Shown: in pieces, positions 17,325 through 24,713 of the stretch
Numbering within the stretch: position 1 is the first letter of the stretch
How the letters are laid out: each line of letters begins with the position of its first letter
Assembly: GCF_001280015.1 (NCBI RefSeq)
Contig: NZ_LGDV01000063.1
Location: 62,001-126,000, forward strand
DNA: 64,000 nt
Origin: Streptomyces sp. MMG1121
GTDB lineage: Bacteria > Actinomycetota > Actinomycetes > Streptomycetales > Streptomycetaceae
Direction of reading: 5' to 3'
Notes under the pieces: model-generated
Database searches by the model: none
The model's input: the letters and a program-made list of their open reading frames with translations, nothing else
Told to the model about the DNA's origin: nothing
Made by a program: the position numbers and the translations under genes

Positions 17325-19562
17325 TCACTTTGGCCGCAACGCCAGTGCTCCGTCCGCGACCCCTGCCGAAATCCGCTCGGCGAGGCCGTCCAGAGCCTCC
17401 AGCTGGCGGCGCACGTCGGCGCGTAGCCGCTCTGTCTCCGACAGGATCTTTTCCAGTTCACCGATCTCGGCCGGTGGCAACTGAGGCAGGTCCATGTCGC
17501 GCACGCTCACCCGCCGGACCAGTGCCCCGCTGCCGCGGTGCTGGTTTCGGGGTGATTGGAGCAGCTGGGCCAGGCAGTAGGGGCGGATCCACAAGGTATC
17601 GGGGCGGTCGGGTTCGCCGTCGGCCATGTTCTGGATGTGGTCCCGGTATGCCGTGATCCGGAGTCCCTGTATCGGGGAGAGCAGCACGCAGCCGCCCGCC
17701 ATGTCGACCTGGCAGCGCACCCCGTGCTCGGCGAGCAGGAACACGTCGCCAGGCTCGGTGATCCTCGCCGACGAGTACTCCGAAAGATCCTTCAGGTCGA
17801 TACGGCGTGCTCCGATGGGAAGTTGACCCAGCAGCTCGGCACGGCCGACGACGGGCAGGCCGGCTTCGCCGATGTGCTCGTCCTTGATGCGGTGTCCGTT
17901 GAGCAGCCTCAACTGCCCCGCCCGCAGGTGTTCGTCGAGTTTGCGATGCCGTATCGGCGTACGCCGCTTGGCGATGCCCAGTTCACCGAGCCAGTCGCGC
18001 AGGTGGGGCATGGCCACGGCGGCGGCCCGGCGTGCGGTGATCGTCTCCTCGAAGTGGTCGACGTCGACCTCGGGGGCCGCGAGGCGGTGAGCGGGCAGGA
18101 CCGAGCGGTGGTCCAGTAGGTACTCGTGGCCGGGCTCCGACGTGTGAACGGGAACCAGCTTCGCGTCCTGTGGATCCGAAACGACTTCGGTCGGCCGGCC
18201 AGCTCCTGAGCACTCCGCACGACAACTCGCCTGTGACGACCCTACGATCCTGACGACCTGGTCGATCCACTCCCTCCCCTCGGTCCGCCGGGAGATTCGG
18301 TCCGCGTCGATGAGAAGCACCGACGGCGGCGGCCCGGACGGTGGACGAAGAACGAGCAACGCGTACTCGGCACCGGTCAGGAACGGATGGATACGACGGG
18401 GAAGCTGAACGATCGTCTCCACACAGCCGCGTTCCAGGAGTGCTTCGCGCGCGCCGATGGTTGCAGTCCGCACGGAGGCCGGACCTGTGCCGGGTGTACG
18501 GGCGAGGGTCCAGGCCGGGACGACGACGTACGCACGACCGCCGGGACGCAGCCGGCGGACTGCCTCCTCGGCCCACCACAGGGGGCCTTCGTCGTCCCGT
18601 TCCCGCTCCCCGGACACGTAGGGCGGATCGGCGAGCACGATCTCGGCGTTCGGGAAACCGTGCGGTCTCTCGTCCCGCGACTGATCCCATGTGCGGAGAG
18701 TGTCGAGTTCGGCGGGCGAGGCGTAGACATCGATGGCACCGGCCTCGTAGCTGAGCAGCCGATACCGGAGCAACTTCCGCAACAAGGGGTCGGATTCGAC
18801 TGCCACCAGCTCGCCGTGACCCCTGAGATCCTCGTAGGGTCCCCCGCCCATGGCGAGCAGCAGTTCCCCGAGGCCTGCGCAGAGGCTGATCGTCGAGCGC
18901 TGATCCGGACCGCCCTTGTTGGGCCCGATCAGCGCGGCGATCAGAGCGACGACTTCGCGCGGGGTGACGTCCATGACGAGGTCGGACTCGATGCGCCGGG
19001 CAATATCCAGTCCCTCGTCATCCAAGCCGAGCAGCGCGTCAGCGGCCCGGCCGGGCGCGCCGATCTCTTCGATGAGCTCGTGTACGGCGCGGACGACCTC
19101 CGGGTCGGCAGCCTCGTACTCGGCGAGCAGTCCCTCGGGCAGGTGCTCCGGAATCCATTCCTTTCCTTCGCCGGACATGGCGATGACGGCAAGTCCCCGG
19201 GAGATGAGCGTCTCGGCCGAACCGAGACGGTGCCTGAGCGCGACCAGACCGCGCAGCCGCAGGGCACGGCGGAACCGGTCGCCGTAGGTGGGCAGCCTGC
19301 CGTCCGCGTCGGGCTCCGCGTCCGGAACGCTCCGCTGGTCGAGCCAGTCAGCGATCTCCGCAGCGTCGAAGAGGGGCTTGCTCTCGCTGCCCACGCCCGG
19401 GATCGGGTCGGGGAAGGGGCGGCGCGAGCCGTTGGCGTCACCCAGGACCTCTCGGGAGAAGCGTCGCCGCCAGTTGCTGACCGTGGGACGCCCGACTCTT
19501 GCGAGCTCCTTGATCTCACCGAGCGACACGGGAGCGTACGACGGGGTGGTAGGACGTGACAT
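17325..19562 (-). CDS. HTH-methylase-specificity fusion, degenerate N6-adenine methylase
   Basis: 745 aa from ATG 19562 (GAGG five bases upstream), 7 bases after the Abi gene. Order of parts: an N-terminal helix-turn-helix (LGEIKELARVGRPTVSNWRRRF, residues 14-35), a helical linker, an HsdM-like methylase fold with TPREVVALIAALI near 200, a motif I reduced to SLCAGLGELL (226-235), an intact catalytic DPPY (312-315), then a specificity-like domain ending LPQLPPAEIGELEKIL and a coiled coil. It is thus a single-chain M-S polypeptide with a DNA-binding head. It may methylate, or it may use its fold only to recognise DNA and regulate. No nuclease domain is seen. Confidence 0.75.
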   Translation of the reverse strand: MSRPTTPSYAPVSLGEIKELARVGRPTVSNWRRRFSREVLGDANGSRRPFPDPIPGVGSESKPLFDAAEIADWLDQRSVPDAEPDADGRLPTYGDRFRRALRLRGLVALRHRLGSAETLISRGLAVIAMSGEGKEWIPEHLPEGLLAEYEAADPEVVRAVHELIEEIGAPGRAADALLGLDDEGLDIARRIESDLVMDVTPREVVALIAALIGPNKGGPDQRSTISLCAGLGELLLAMGGGPYEDLRGHGELVAVESDPLLRKLLRYRLLSYEAGAIDVYASPAELDTLRTWDQSRDERPHGFPNAEIVLADPPYVSGERERDDEGPLWWAEEAVRRLRPGGRAYVVVPAWTLARTPGTGPASVRTATIGAREALLERGCVETIVQLPRRIHPFLTGAEYALLVLRPPSGPPPSVLLIDADRISRRTEGREWIDQVVRIVGSSQASCRAECSGAGRPTEVVSDPQDAKLVPVHTSEPGHEYLLDHRSVLPAHRLAAPEVDVDHFEETITARRAAAVAMPHLRDWLGELGIAKRRTPIRHRKLDEHLRAGQLRLLNGHRIKDEHIGEAGLPVVGRAELLGQLPIGARRIDLKDLSEYSSARITEPGDVFLLAEHGVRCQVDMAGGCVLLSPIQGLRITAYRDHIQNMADGEPDRPDTLWIRPYCLAQLLQSPRNQHRGSGALVRRVSVRDMDLPQLPPAEIGELEKILSETERLRADVRRQLEALDGLAERISAGVADGALALRPK

Positions 19563-19569
19563 CACAGCC

Positions 19570-20247
19570 TCACAGACGCACCGGCTCGGCACCGGACAGC
19601 ACCAGAGGCCTGCGGGCGAGGACGACGGGGATTTGGCTGAACTTCCGGTGCAGGGCTGCCTTTTCAGGCGCCACGTACTCCATGAGCCGAAGTAGCCTCT
19701 CGTAGTCCTCCTCCAGACGGAGGTGGAAGATGCGCTCGTGGTGGCCGACACGGTTGCGCAGGCGGCGTACGGCATCGAGCTCCAGCTGGAGCGCGCCGCG
19801 CTCGCCCAGGTAGCCGCGGAACGCGTGACGCAGAGCGGGGATCCAGAACTGCATCTCGTAGTTCTGGCCGCGCCCCGTCAGACCTACCCAGAAACCGAGG
19901 GTGAACCTGGCGACCATGTCGCCGGCGGTGAACCCCGGCCCGAACTCGGTCTCGAGGGACCGCTTGGCGCTGTTCACCTGGCGGATGCCCTTGCTGGTCA
20001 GCCGGACGCGAGGTGAGTCCCACCAGTCGGCCTGGCCGTAACGGCCGGCCAGCTTGGCGTGGAAGGAGTTGCGCATGGCGACCTCGAAGTCACGCAGCGC
20101 GCCGAGGAAGGCGCGCGAGGCCTCTCCGTCCCAGTAGTACAGCCTCAGTGCGACGACGAGGTCGTGGTCGCATGCGTCGAGAAAGGGCTGGAACCGCTCA
20201 GCCGAGATGGCGTCGATGATCCGTTTGGCCTCTTCCTCCGTCACCAC
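19570..20247 (-). CDS. Abi_2-like HEPN protein, candidate abortive-infection toxin
   Basis: 225 aa from GTG 20247 or 20244 (a G-run lies upstream); the longer frame to 20430 enters non-coding-looking sequence. N-terminal LYYWDGEASRAFLGALRDFEVAMRNSF and later FWVGLTG match the Abi_2/AbiF-D group. RLRNRVGHHE (162-171) contains R-N-x3-H, the RNase motif of HEPN proteins. Such proteins stop growth by RNA cleavage upon phage infection. First gene of the defence operon and 7 bases from the methylase-fusion gene, which may act as its control partner. That link is inference. Confidence 0.75.
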   Translation of the reverse strand: MVTEEEAKRIIDAISAERFQPFLDACDHDLVVALRLYYWDGEASRAFLGALRDFEVAMRNSFHAKLAGRYGQADWWDSPRVRLTSKGIRQVNSAKRSLETEFGPGFTAGDMVARFTLGFWVGLTGRGQNYEMQFWIPALRHAFRGYLGERGALQLELDAVRRLRNRVGHHERIFHLRLEEDYERLLRLMEYVAPEKAALHRKFSQIPVVLARRPLVLSGAEPVRL

Positions 20248-20455
20248 TGCCGCCCCCCTGAATGAAAGATTCCGTGTTACCTTCGGGAGCGTGAGCCCCG
20301 GAGTCCTGTCACTGCTTTGCACACAGCCCGGGGCGTAGTCATGTCCGGGCCCGGAAGAGCGTCTGTGGGCATGCTGCAGACCGTCGCTGTGATGGCCTGA
20401 CCGCGTCATCACTTTCAACGCGTGCAACACTACGACGTTCGTTAGTTGATGTCTA

Positions 20456-20489
20456 GTGATTGCTGAGAAGGGGGCTTCTCAGCAATCAC
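20456..20489 (-). terminator. 15-bp perfect hairpin downstream of the decarboxylase gene
   Basis: Arms GTGATTGCTGAGAAG and CTTCTCAGCAATCAC pair without mismatch around a GGGG loop. It lies 43 bp after the leftward decarboxylase stop and 209 bp before the Abi start, so it probably ends gad transcription and insulates the defence operon. No U-run follows on the minus strand. The remaining gap (20248-20455) holds no ORF and no clear promoter. Confidence 0.55.
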
Positions 20490-20531
20490 GACAACCCTCC
20501 CGACGATGACTGACAGTGCGTTGTCTGTCTT

Positions 20532-21941
20532 TTAGTGATGGAACCCGGTGGCCGTCGTCCTGTCCCGGGTCAGCGGGCTCGGCTGGCGGCGCAGTTCCGG
20601 CAGCAGGCGGGTCAGGTCGGCCAGGAACAGGTCGGCCAGGTCGTGCGAGAAGCCGTTGCGGCACACGACCCGCAGGACGGACAGGTCCTCGCGGTTCGCC
20701 GGGAAGGTGTACGCGGGCACCAGCCAGCCGTTCTCGCGCAGCCGCCGGGACACGTCGAAGACGTCGTACGACGTGACGTCGTCGGCCGTGGTCAGCGCGA
20801 ACACGGGCAGCTGGTCGCCGTGCGTGAGCAGCCGGAAGTCGCCCAGCTCGCCGATCCGTCCGGCCAGCGAGCCCGCCACGTCCCGGGTGCACTGCTGGAC
20901 CGCCCGGTAGCCCTCGCGGCCGAGGCGCAGGAACGTGTAGTACTGCGCGACCACCTGCGCGCCGGGCCGCGAGAAGTTGAGCGCGAAGGTCGGCATCTCG
21001 CCGCCCAGGTAGTTGACCCGGAAGACCAGCTCCTCCGGCAGTGCCTCCGCGTCGCGCCACAGTGCCCAGCCGACGCCCGGGTACACCAGCCCGTACTTGT
21101 GCCCGGAGGTGTTGATCGAGGCCACGCGCGGCAGCCGGAAGTCCCACTCCAGGTCCGGGTCGAGGAACGGCGCCACCATCCCGCCGGACGCGCCGTCCAC
21201 GTGCACCGGGATGTCGAGCCCCGTGCGCTCCTGGAGGGCGTCCAGGGCCGCGCACAGGTCGGCGATCGGCTCGTAGGAGCCGTCGAAGGTCGAGCCGAGG
21301 ATGCCGACGACCCCGATGGTGTTCTCGTCGCACAGCTCCACGGCGGCCTCGGGGTCCAGGTGGAAGCGGTCGCCCTCCATCGGGACCTGACGGGCCTCCA
21401 CCTCCCAGAAGTTGCAGAACTTGTCCCAGCACACCTGGACGTTGACGCCCATGACGAGGTTGGGCCGCGCGGAGCCCGGGTACCGGTCGGCGTTGCGCTT
21501 CGTCCAGCGGCGCTTCAGCGCCATCCCGGCGAGCATGCACGCCTCGCTCGACCCGGTCGTGGAACAGCCCACCGTCGCCGACGGGTCCGGCGCGTTCCAC
21601 AGGTCGGCGAGCATCGCCACACAGCGCCGCTCCAGCTCGGCCGTGCGCGGGTACTCGTCCTTGTCGATCATGTTCTTGTCCCGGCACTCCGCCATCAGCA
21701 CCCCGGCCTGCGGTTCCATCCAGGTGGTGACGAAAGTGGCCAGATTCAGCCGGGAGTTGCCGTCCAGCATCAGCTCGTCGTGCACCAGCTGGTACGCCGT
21801 GGACGGGGTCAGCGGGCCGTCCGGGAGCCGGTGCGTGGGCGGCGCCTCGATCATGTCGCCGACCGGACTGGCCTCACCGAAGAACGGGTTGACCGACATC
21901 ACCCGCTCTTGATGCTGCCGGGGACCTTGGTGCAGAGCCAT
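20532..21941 (-). CDS. gadB: Glutamate decarboxylase
   Basis: 469 aa. PLP-dependent group II decarboxylase: conserved N-terminus TAYQLVHDELMLDGNSRLNLATFVTTWMEPQ across residues 48-79, GCSTTGSSEA, VHVDGASGG and the PLP lysine K282 in TSGHKYGLVYPG. Converts glutamate to GABA, consuming a proton. Length equals E. coli GadB, and it ends in FHH, reminiscent of the C-terminal His that shuts the GadB active site at neutral pH. GGAGG lies seven bases before the ATG. Follows the ClC-family gene by 27 bp on the same strand. Confidence 0.95.
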   Translation of the reverse strand: MALHQGPRQHQERVMSVNPFFGEASPVGDMIEAPPTHRLPDGPLTPSTAYQLVHDELMLDGNSRLNLATFVTTWMEPQAGVLMAECRDKNMIDKDEYPRTAELERRCVAMLADLWNAPDPSATVGCSTTGSSEACMLAGMALKRRWTKRNADRYPGSARPNLVMGVNVQVCWDKFCNFWEVEARQVPMEGDRFHLDPEAAVELCDENTIGVVGILGSTFDGSYEPIADLCAALDALQERTGLDIPVHVDGASGGMVAPFLDPDLEWDFRLPRVASINTSGHKYGLVYPGVGWALWRDAEALPEELVFRVNYLGGEMPTFALNFSRPGAQVVAQYYTFLRLGREGYRAVQQCTRDVAGSLAGRIGELGDFRLLTHGDQLPVFALTTADDVTSYDVFDVSRRLRENGWLVPAYTFPANREDLSVLRVVCRNGFSHDLADLFLADLTRLLPELRRQPSPLTRDRTTATGFHH

Positions 21942-21968
21942 GAACGTGCCTCCAGGATAGGGAAGTTG

Positions 21969-23255
21969 TCAGCGGACCGGGGTGCCGTCCGGTCGCAGCT
22001 GCATCTGCGGGCGCCCCGTCACCAGCAGCCACGCCGGCAGCGAGGCGATGCACAGCAGGGTGAGGATGGCGGGCGAGGCCACCAGGACGGCGGCGGTGAA
22101 CAGGCTCACCCAGCCCTGTCGCGTGATAGCCAGGAGCATGCCCAGGACGCCTGTCGCCACGCCCAGCGACGGATGCACGGCCGGAACGAGCGCATGGGCA
22201 CACAGACCCAGTGACGTGCCGACGAAGACCGCGGGGAAGATGCGGCCGCCACGGAAGCCGCAGGACGCGGAGACCAGCAGCGCGGTCAGCTTCACCACGG
22301 TCATCACGGCGAACTGCCCCGCCGACCAGCCCTCCGGGGCGCGGGCCAGCTCGCCGACCTCCGACAGCCCCTTGAACAGCGTCAGATGGCCGCCGAGCGC
22401 CGCCAGCGCCCCCAGCACGACGCCACCGGCCGGCAGCATCAGCATCGGGTGCCGCAGCCGCCGGAAGCCCGCGTGGACGTACGGGAAGGCGTAGACGGCG
22501 CACATGCCGAGCAGCGCTGCCGCCGAGGCGATCACCAGGGCTGCCAGCAGGTCCTTCGCGTGCGGGCGGCCCATCGCCGGCAGCCCCAGGTCGAAGGTCG
22601 GGCGGGACACCAGGGCGGTTGTCATGGCCCCGCACGCGCCCGCGGTCAGCGGAGCGAACACGTTGTCCCACAGCCGCCCCCGCATCGGCCGGCCGGCCAG
22701 CGCCTCGGAGATCACCAGCGCCGCCGCCACCGGCGTGCCGAACAGTGCGCCGATCGTCGCCGCCTCGGCCAGCACCGGCCACAGCGCGCCCGGTGTCCGG
22801 GGCAGCAGGCGCGTGCCGAGCCAGACCGCGAGGCCCACGTTCGCGGCGATGATCGGGTTCTCCGGGCCGAGGCTCGGACCGCCGGCCAGCATGAGCGCGG
22901 TCACCACCAGCAGCCCCGGCAGCACCGCCGGCGCCATGACGGGGGCGTCCAGGCCGAGGGTGGCCGGGTCGGGTCCGGCGTGACCGGGCACCTTCCAGAC
23001 CACCAGCCCGACGGTGATACCGGTCGCCACGAGCACGGCGAACATCCAGGGCACCGAGTAGCGGCCCACCCCGAGCGCGTCCGGCAGCGGCCCCCACAGC
23101 ACGTGCTGGAGCTGTTCCGCCGCCGCGCTGACCCCGACGAAGACCAGGGCCGCGACCACGCCCACGACGACGGCGGGCAGGATGAACGGCAGCAGGGTCC
23201 GTGCCGGGGCCGTCGGAGCGGTCGGGGGCGGCTGCCGCGCGGTGTCCTGGGCCAC
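21969..23255 (-). CDS. YfeO-type ClC-family ion transport protein
   Basis: 428 aa, about ten membrane segments. AGGPSLGPENPI, TIGALFGTPVAAALV and GFRGGRIFPAVFVG are the motifs of E. coli YfeO, a ClC relative whose filter motif differs from GREGP. GTG 23255 is chosen: TATGGT, six bases upstream, makes a leaderless start, while an ATG at 23285 has no signal. Paired with gad it recalls ClC proteins that carry the anion current during glutamate-dependent acid resistance. Ion and direction are unproven. Divergent from tipA. Confidence 0.85.
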   Translation of the reverse strand: MAQDTARQPPPTAPTAPARTLLPFILPAVVVGVVAALVFVGVSAAAEQLQHVLWGPLPDALGVGRYSVPWMFAVLVATGITVGLVVWKVPGHAGPDPATLGLDAPVMAPAVLPGLLVVTALMLAGGPSLGPENPIIAANVGLAVWLGTRLLPRTPGALWPVLAEAATIGALFGTPVAAALVISEALAGRPMRGRLWDNVFAPLTAGACGAMTTALVSRPTFDLGLPAMGRPHAKDLLAALVIASAAALLGMCAVYAFPYVHAGFRRLRHPMLMLPAGGVVLGALAALGGHLTLFKGLSEVGELARAPEGWSAGQFAVMTVVKLTALLVSASCGFRGGRIFPAVFVGTSLGLCAHALVPAVHPSLGVATGVLGMLLAITRQGWVSLFTAAVLVASPAILTLLCIASLPAWLLVTGRPQMQLRPDGTPVR

Positions 23256-23326
23256 CGGCTCACCATAAACGGAATAAACGCACATATTGCGCACAACATC
23301 CGAAACGCCCCGGAGGGGAAACCGGC

Positions 23327-23357
23327 TTGCACCTCACGTGGCGTGAGGCCTCAGCGT
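23327..23357 (+). promoter_or_regulatory. tipA promoter with TipAL operator
   Basis: -35 TTGCAC (23327-23332) and -10 CAGCGT (23352-23357) are 19 bp apart, the overlong spacing of MerR-type promoters. A perfect 7-3-7 dyad CCTCACG-TGG-CGTGAGG (23332-23348) fills the spacer. In S. lividans TipAL bound to a thiopeptide untwists this arrangement to activate its own promoter; the layout here is the same. Confidence 0.88.
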
Positions 23358-23388
23358 GGCGGGCGTACCGACGACAAGGAGCGGAAAA

Positions 23389-24150
23389 GTGAGCTACTCC
23401 GTGGGACAGGTCGCGGGGTTCGCCGGGGTCACGGTGCGCACCCTGCACCACTACGACGAGATCGGCCTGCTCGTGCCCGGCGAGCGCACGCACGCCGGCC
23501 ACCGGCGCTACACCGACGCCGACCTAGACCGGCTCCAGCAGATCCTGTTCTACCGAGAGCTCGGCTTCCCGCTCGACGAGGTCGCGGCCCTGCTCGACGA
23601 CCCGGCGGTGGACCCGCGCACACACCTGCGCCGCCAGCACGAACTGCTGACCGCCCGGATCGAGAAGCTGCAGAAGATGGCCGCGGCCGTGGAGCACGCC
23701 ATGGAGGCACGCAAGATGGGCATCAACCTCACTCCCGAGGAGCGGTTCGAGGTCTTCGGGGACAAGGACCCCGAGCAGTACGCCGAGGAGGTCGAGCGGC
23801 GCTGGGGCGGCACGGAGGCGTACGCCGAGTCGCAGCGCCGCGCCGCCACCTACACCAAGGACGACTGGAAGCGGCTGCAGGCCGAAGCCGACGACTGGAG
23901 CGCGCGTTACGCCGCCCTGGTGGCCGCCGGCGACCCGCCGGCCGGCGAGGCGGCCATGGACCTGGCCGAGGAGCACCGGCAGCACATCGGCAGGTGGTTC
24001 TACGACTGCCCGTACGAGATGCACCAGTGCCTCGGCGGCATGTACGTCTCCGACGAGCGCTTCAAGGCGTTCTACGACGCCATGCACCCGGGTCTCGCCG
24101 AGCACCTCAAGGACGCGATCACCTCGAACGCCGCCCGGCACACGGCCTGA
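23389..24150 (+). CDS. tipA: TipAL, thiopeptide-induced MerR-family activator
   Basis: 253 aa, exactly the S. lividans TipAL length. N-terminal MerR HTH (SYSVGQVAGFAGVTVRTLHH, then GHRRYTDADLDRL), a coiled coil around 80-108, and the TipAS drug-binding globin-like domain. C214, which forms the covalent bond to thiostrepton-type drugs, is in place (YDCPYEMHQC). GTG start with AAGGAG seven bases upstream. Sensor and activator of a multidrug response to cyclic thiopeptides. The C-terminal half has diverged noticeably from my memory of the S. lividans protein, so drug range may differ. Confidence 0.96.
   Translation: MSYSVGQVAGFAGVTVRTLHHYDEIGLLVPGERTHAGHRRYTDADLDRLQQILFYRELGFPLDEVAALLDDPAVDPRTHLRRQHELLTARIEKLQKMAAAVEHAMEARKMGINLTPEERFEVFGDKDPEQYAEEVERRWGGTEAYAESQRRAATYTKDDWKRLQAEADDWSARYAALVAAGDPPAGEAAMDLAEEHRQHIGRWFYDCPYEMHQCLGGMYVSDERFKAFYDAMHPGLAEHLKDAITSNAARHTA
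23716..24150 (+). other. Internal start for TipAS drug-binding form
   Basis: Codon 110 of tipA is ATG (MGINLTPEE), preceded by GGAGG with an eight-base spacer. Translation from here gives a 144-aa protein without the HTH, which matches the known TipAS product that sequesters thiopeptides. Seen directly: start and ribosome site; known: TipAS exists in S. lividans. Confidence 0.85.
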
Positions 24151-24153
24151 CCT

Positions 24154-24184
24154 CCTGGCCCGGGAGCGCCGCTCCCGGGCCAGG
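24154..24184. terminator. Bidirectional hairpin between tipA and ybjQ-like gene
   Basis: A 14-bp perfect stem (CCTGGCCCGGGAGC with GCTCCCGGGCCAGG) around a three-base loop lies 4 bp after the tipA stop and 9 bp from the end of the convergent ybjQ-like gene. It is suitable to end both transcripts. No T-run follows, as is common in Streptomyces. Confidence 0.75.
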
Positions 24185-24192
24185 AGCGGCGC

Positions 24193-24558
24193 TCACTCCC
24201 GGGCCAGGACCACGGCGGTGCCGTACGCGCACACCTCGGTGCCCACGTCCGCGGCCTCCGTCACGTCGAACCGGAACATCAGCACCGCGTTGGCACCACG
24301 CGCGCGTGCCTGCTCCACCAGCCGCTCCATGGCCTGGTTGCGGGTCTGCACGAGCGTCTTGGTGAGCCCCTTCAGCTCACCGCCGATCATCGACTTCAGC
24401 CCGGCGCCGATCTGACTGCCGATGTGCCGCGAGCGCACGGTGAGCCCGAAGACCTCGCCGATCACCTGCTCCACCCGGTATCCGGGCACGTCGTTCGTCG
24501 TCACGACCAGCACGTCCGGCTGGGGCCCCTGGCCGCCGCCGTAGTCATCGAGTCCCAT
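24193..24558 (-). CDS. YbjQ/UPF0145 family protein
   Basis: 121 aa. VVTTNDVPGYRVEQVIGEVFGLTVRSRHIGSQI and ARARGANAVLMFRFDV, seen in two separate blocks, are the family signature (DUF74). The fold forms decamers, and the function is not established. ATG start with GAGAGAAAG upstream. Convergent to tipA with a shared terminator. The family recurs near stress genes but no role can be assigned here. Confidence 0.88.
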   Translation of the reverse strand: MGLDDYGGGQGPQPDVLVVTTNDVPGYRVEQVIGEVFGLTVRSRHIGSQIGAGLKSMIGGELKGLTKTLVQTRNQAMERLVEQARARGANAVLMFRFDVTEAADVGTEVCAYGTAVVLARE

Positions 24559-24713
24559 GAGTCACAGCTTTCTCTCAGTCGTCCCACAGTGCATCCTGGA
24601 GGCACCGGTGGAACCTGGGGCGGTCACATCACGTTGATAGCTTTGGGCGGCACCACAGGGAAGTCTGCCGTCAGCCGCCGCAACCGCCCTCACCCCTTCA
24701 GGAGCCCGGACCC

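Noticed and set aside
17325..19775. Longer form of the methylase fusion starting at 19775
   Set aside because: The extra 71 residues overlap the Abi coding region and read as shadow; ATG 19562 has a ribosome site.
9007..20489. Integrated prophage or conjugative element
   Set aside because: No integrase, structural, replication or transfer gene, no tRNA and no flanking direct repeat could be seen.
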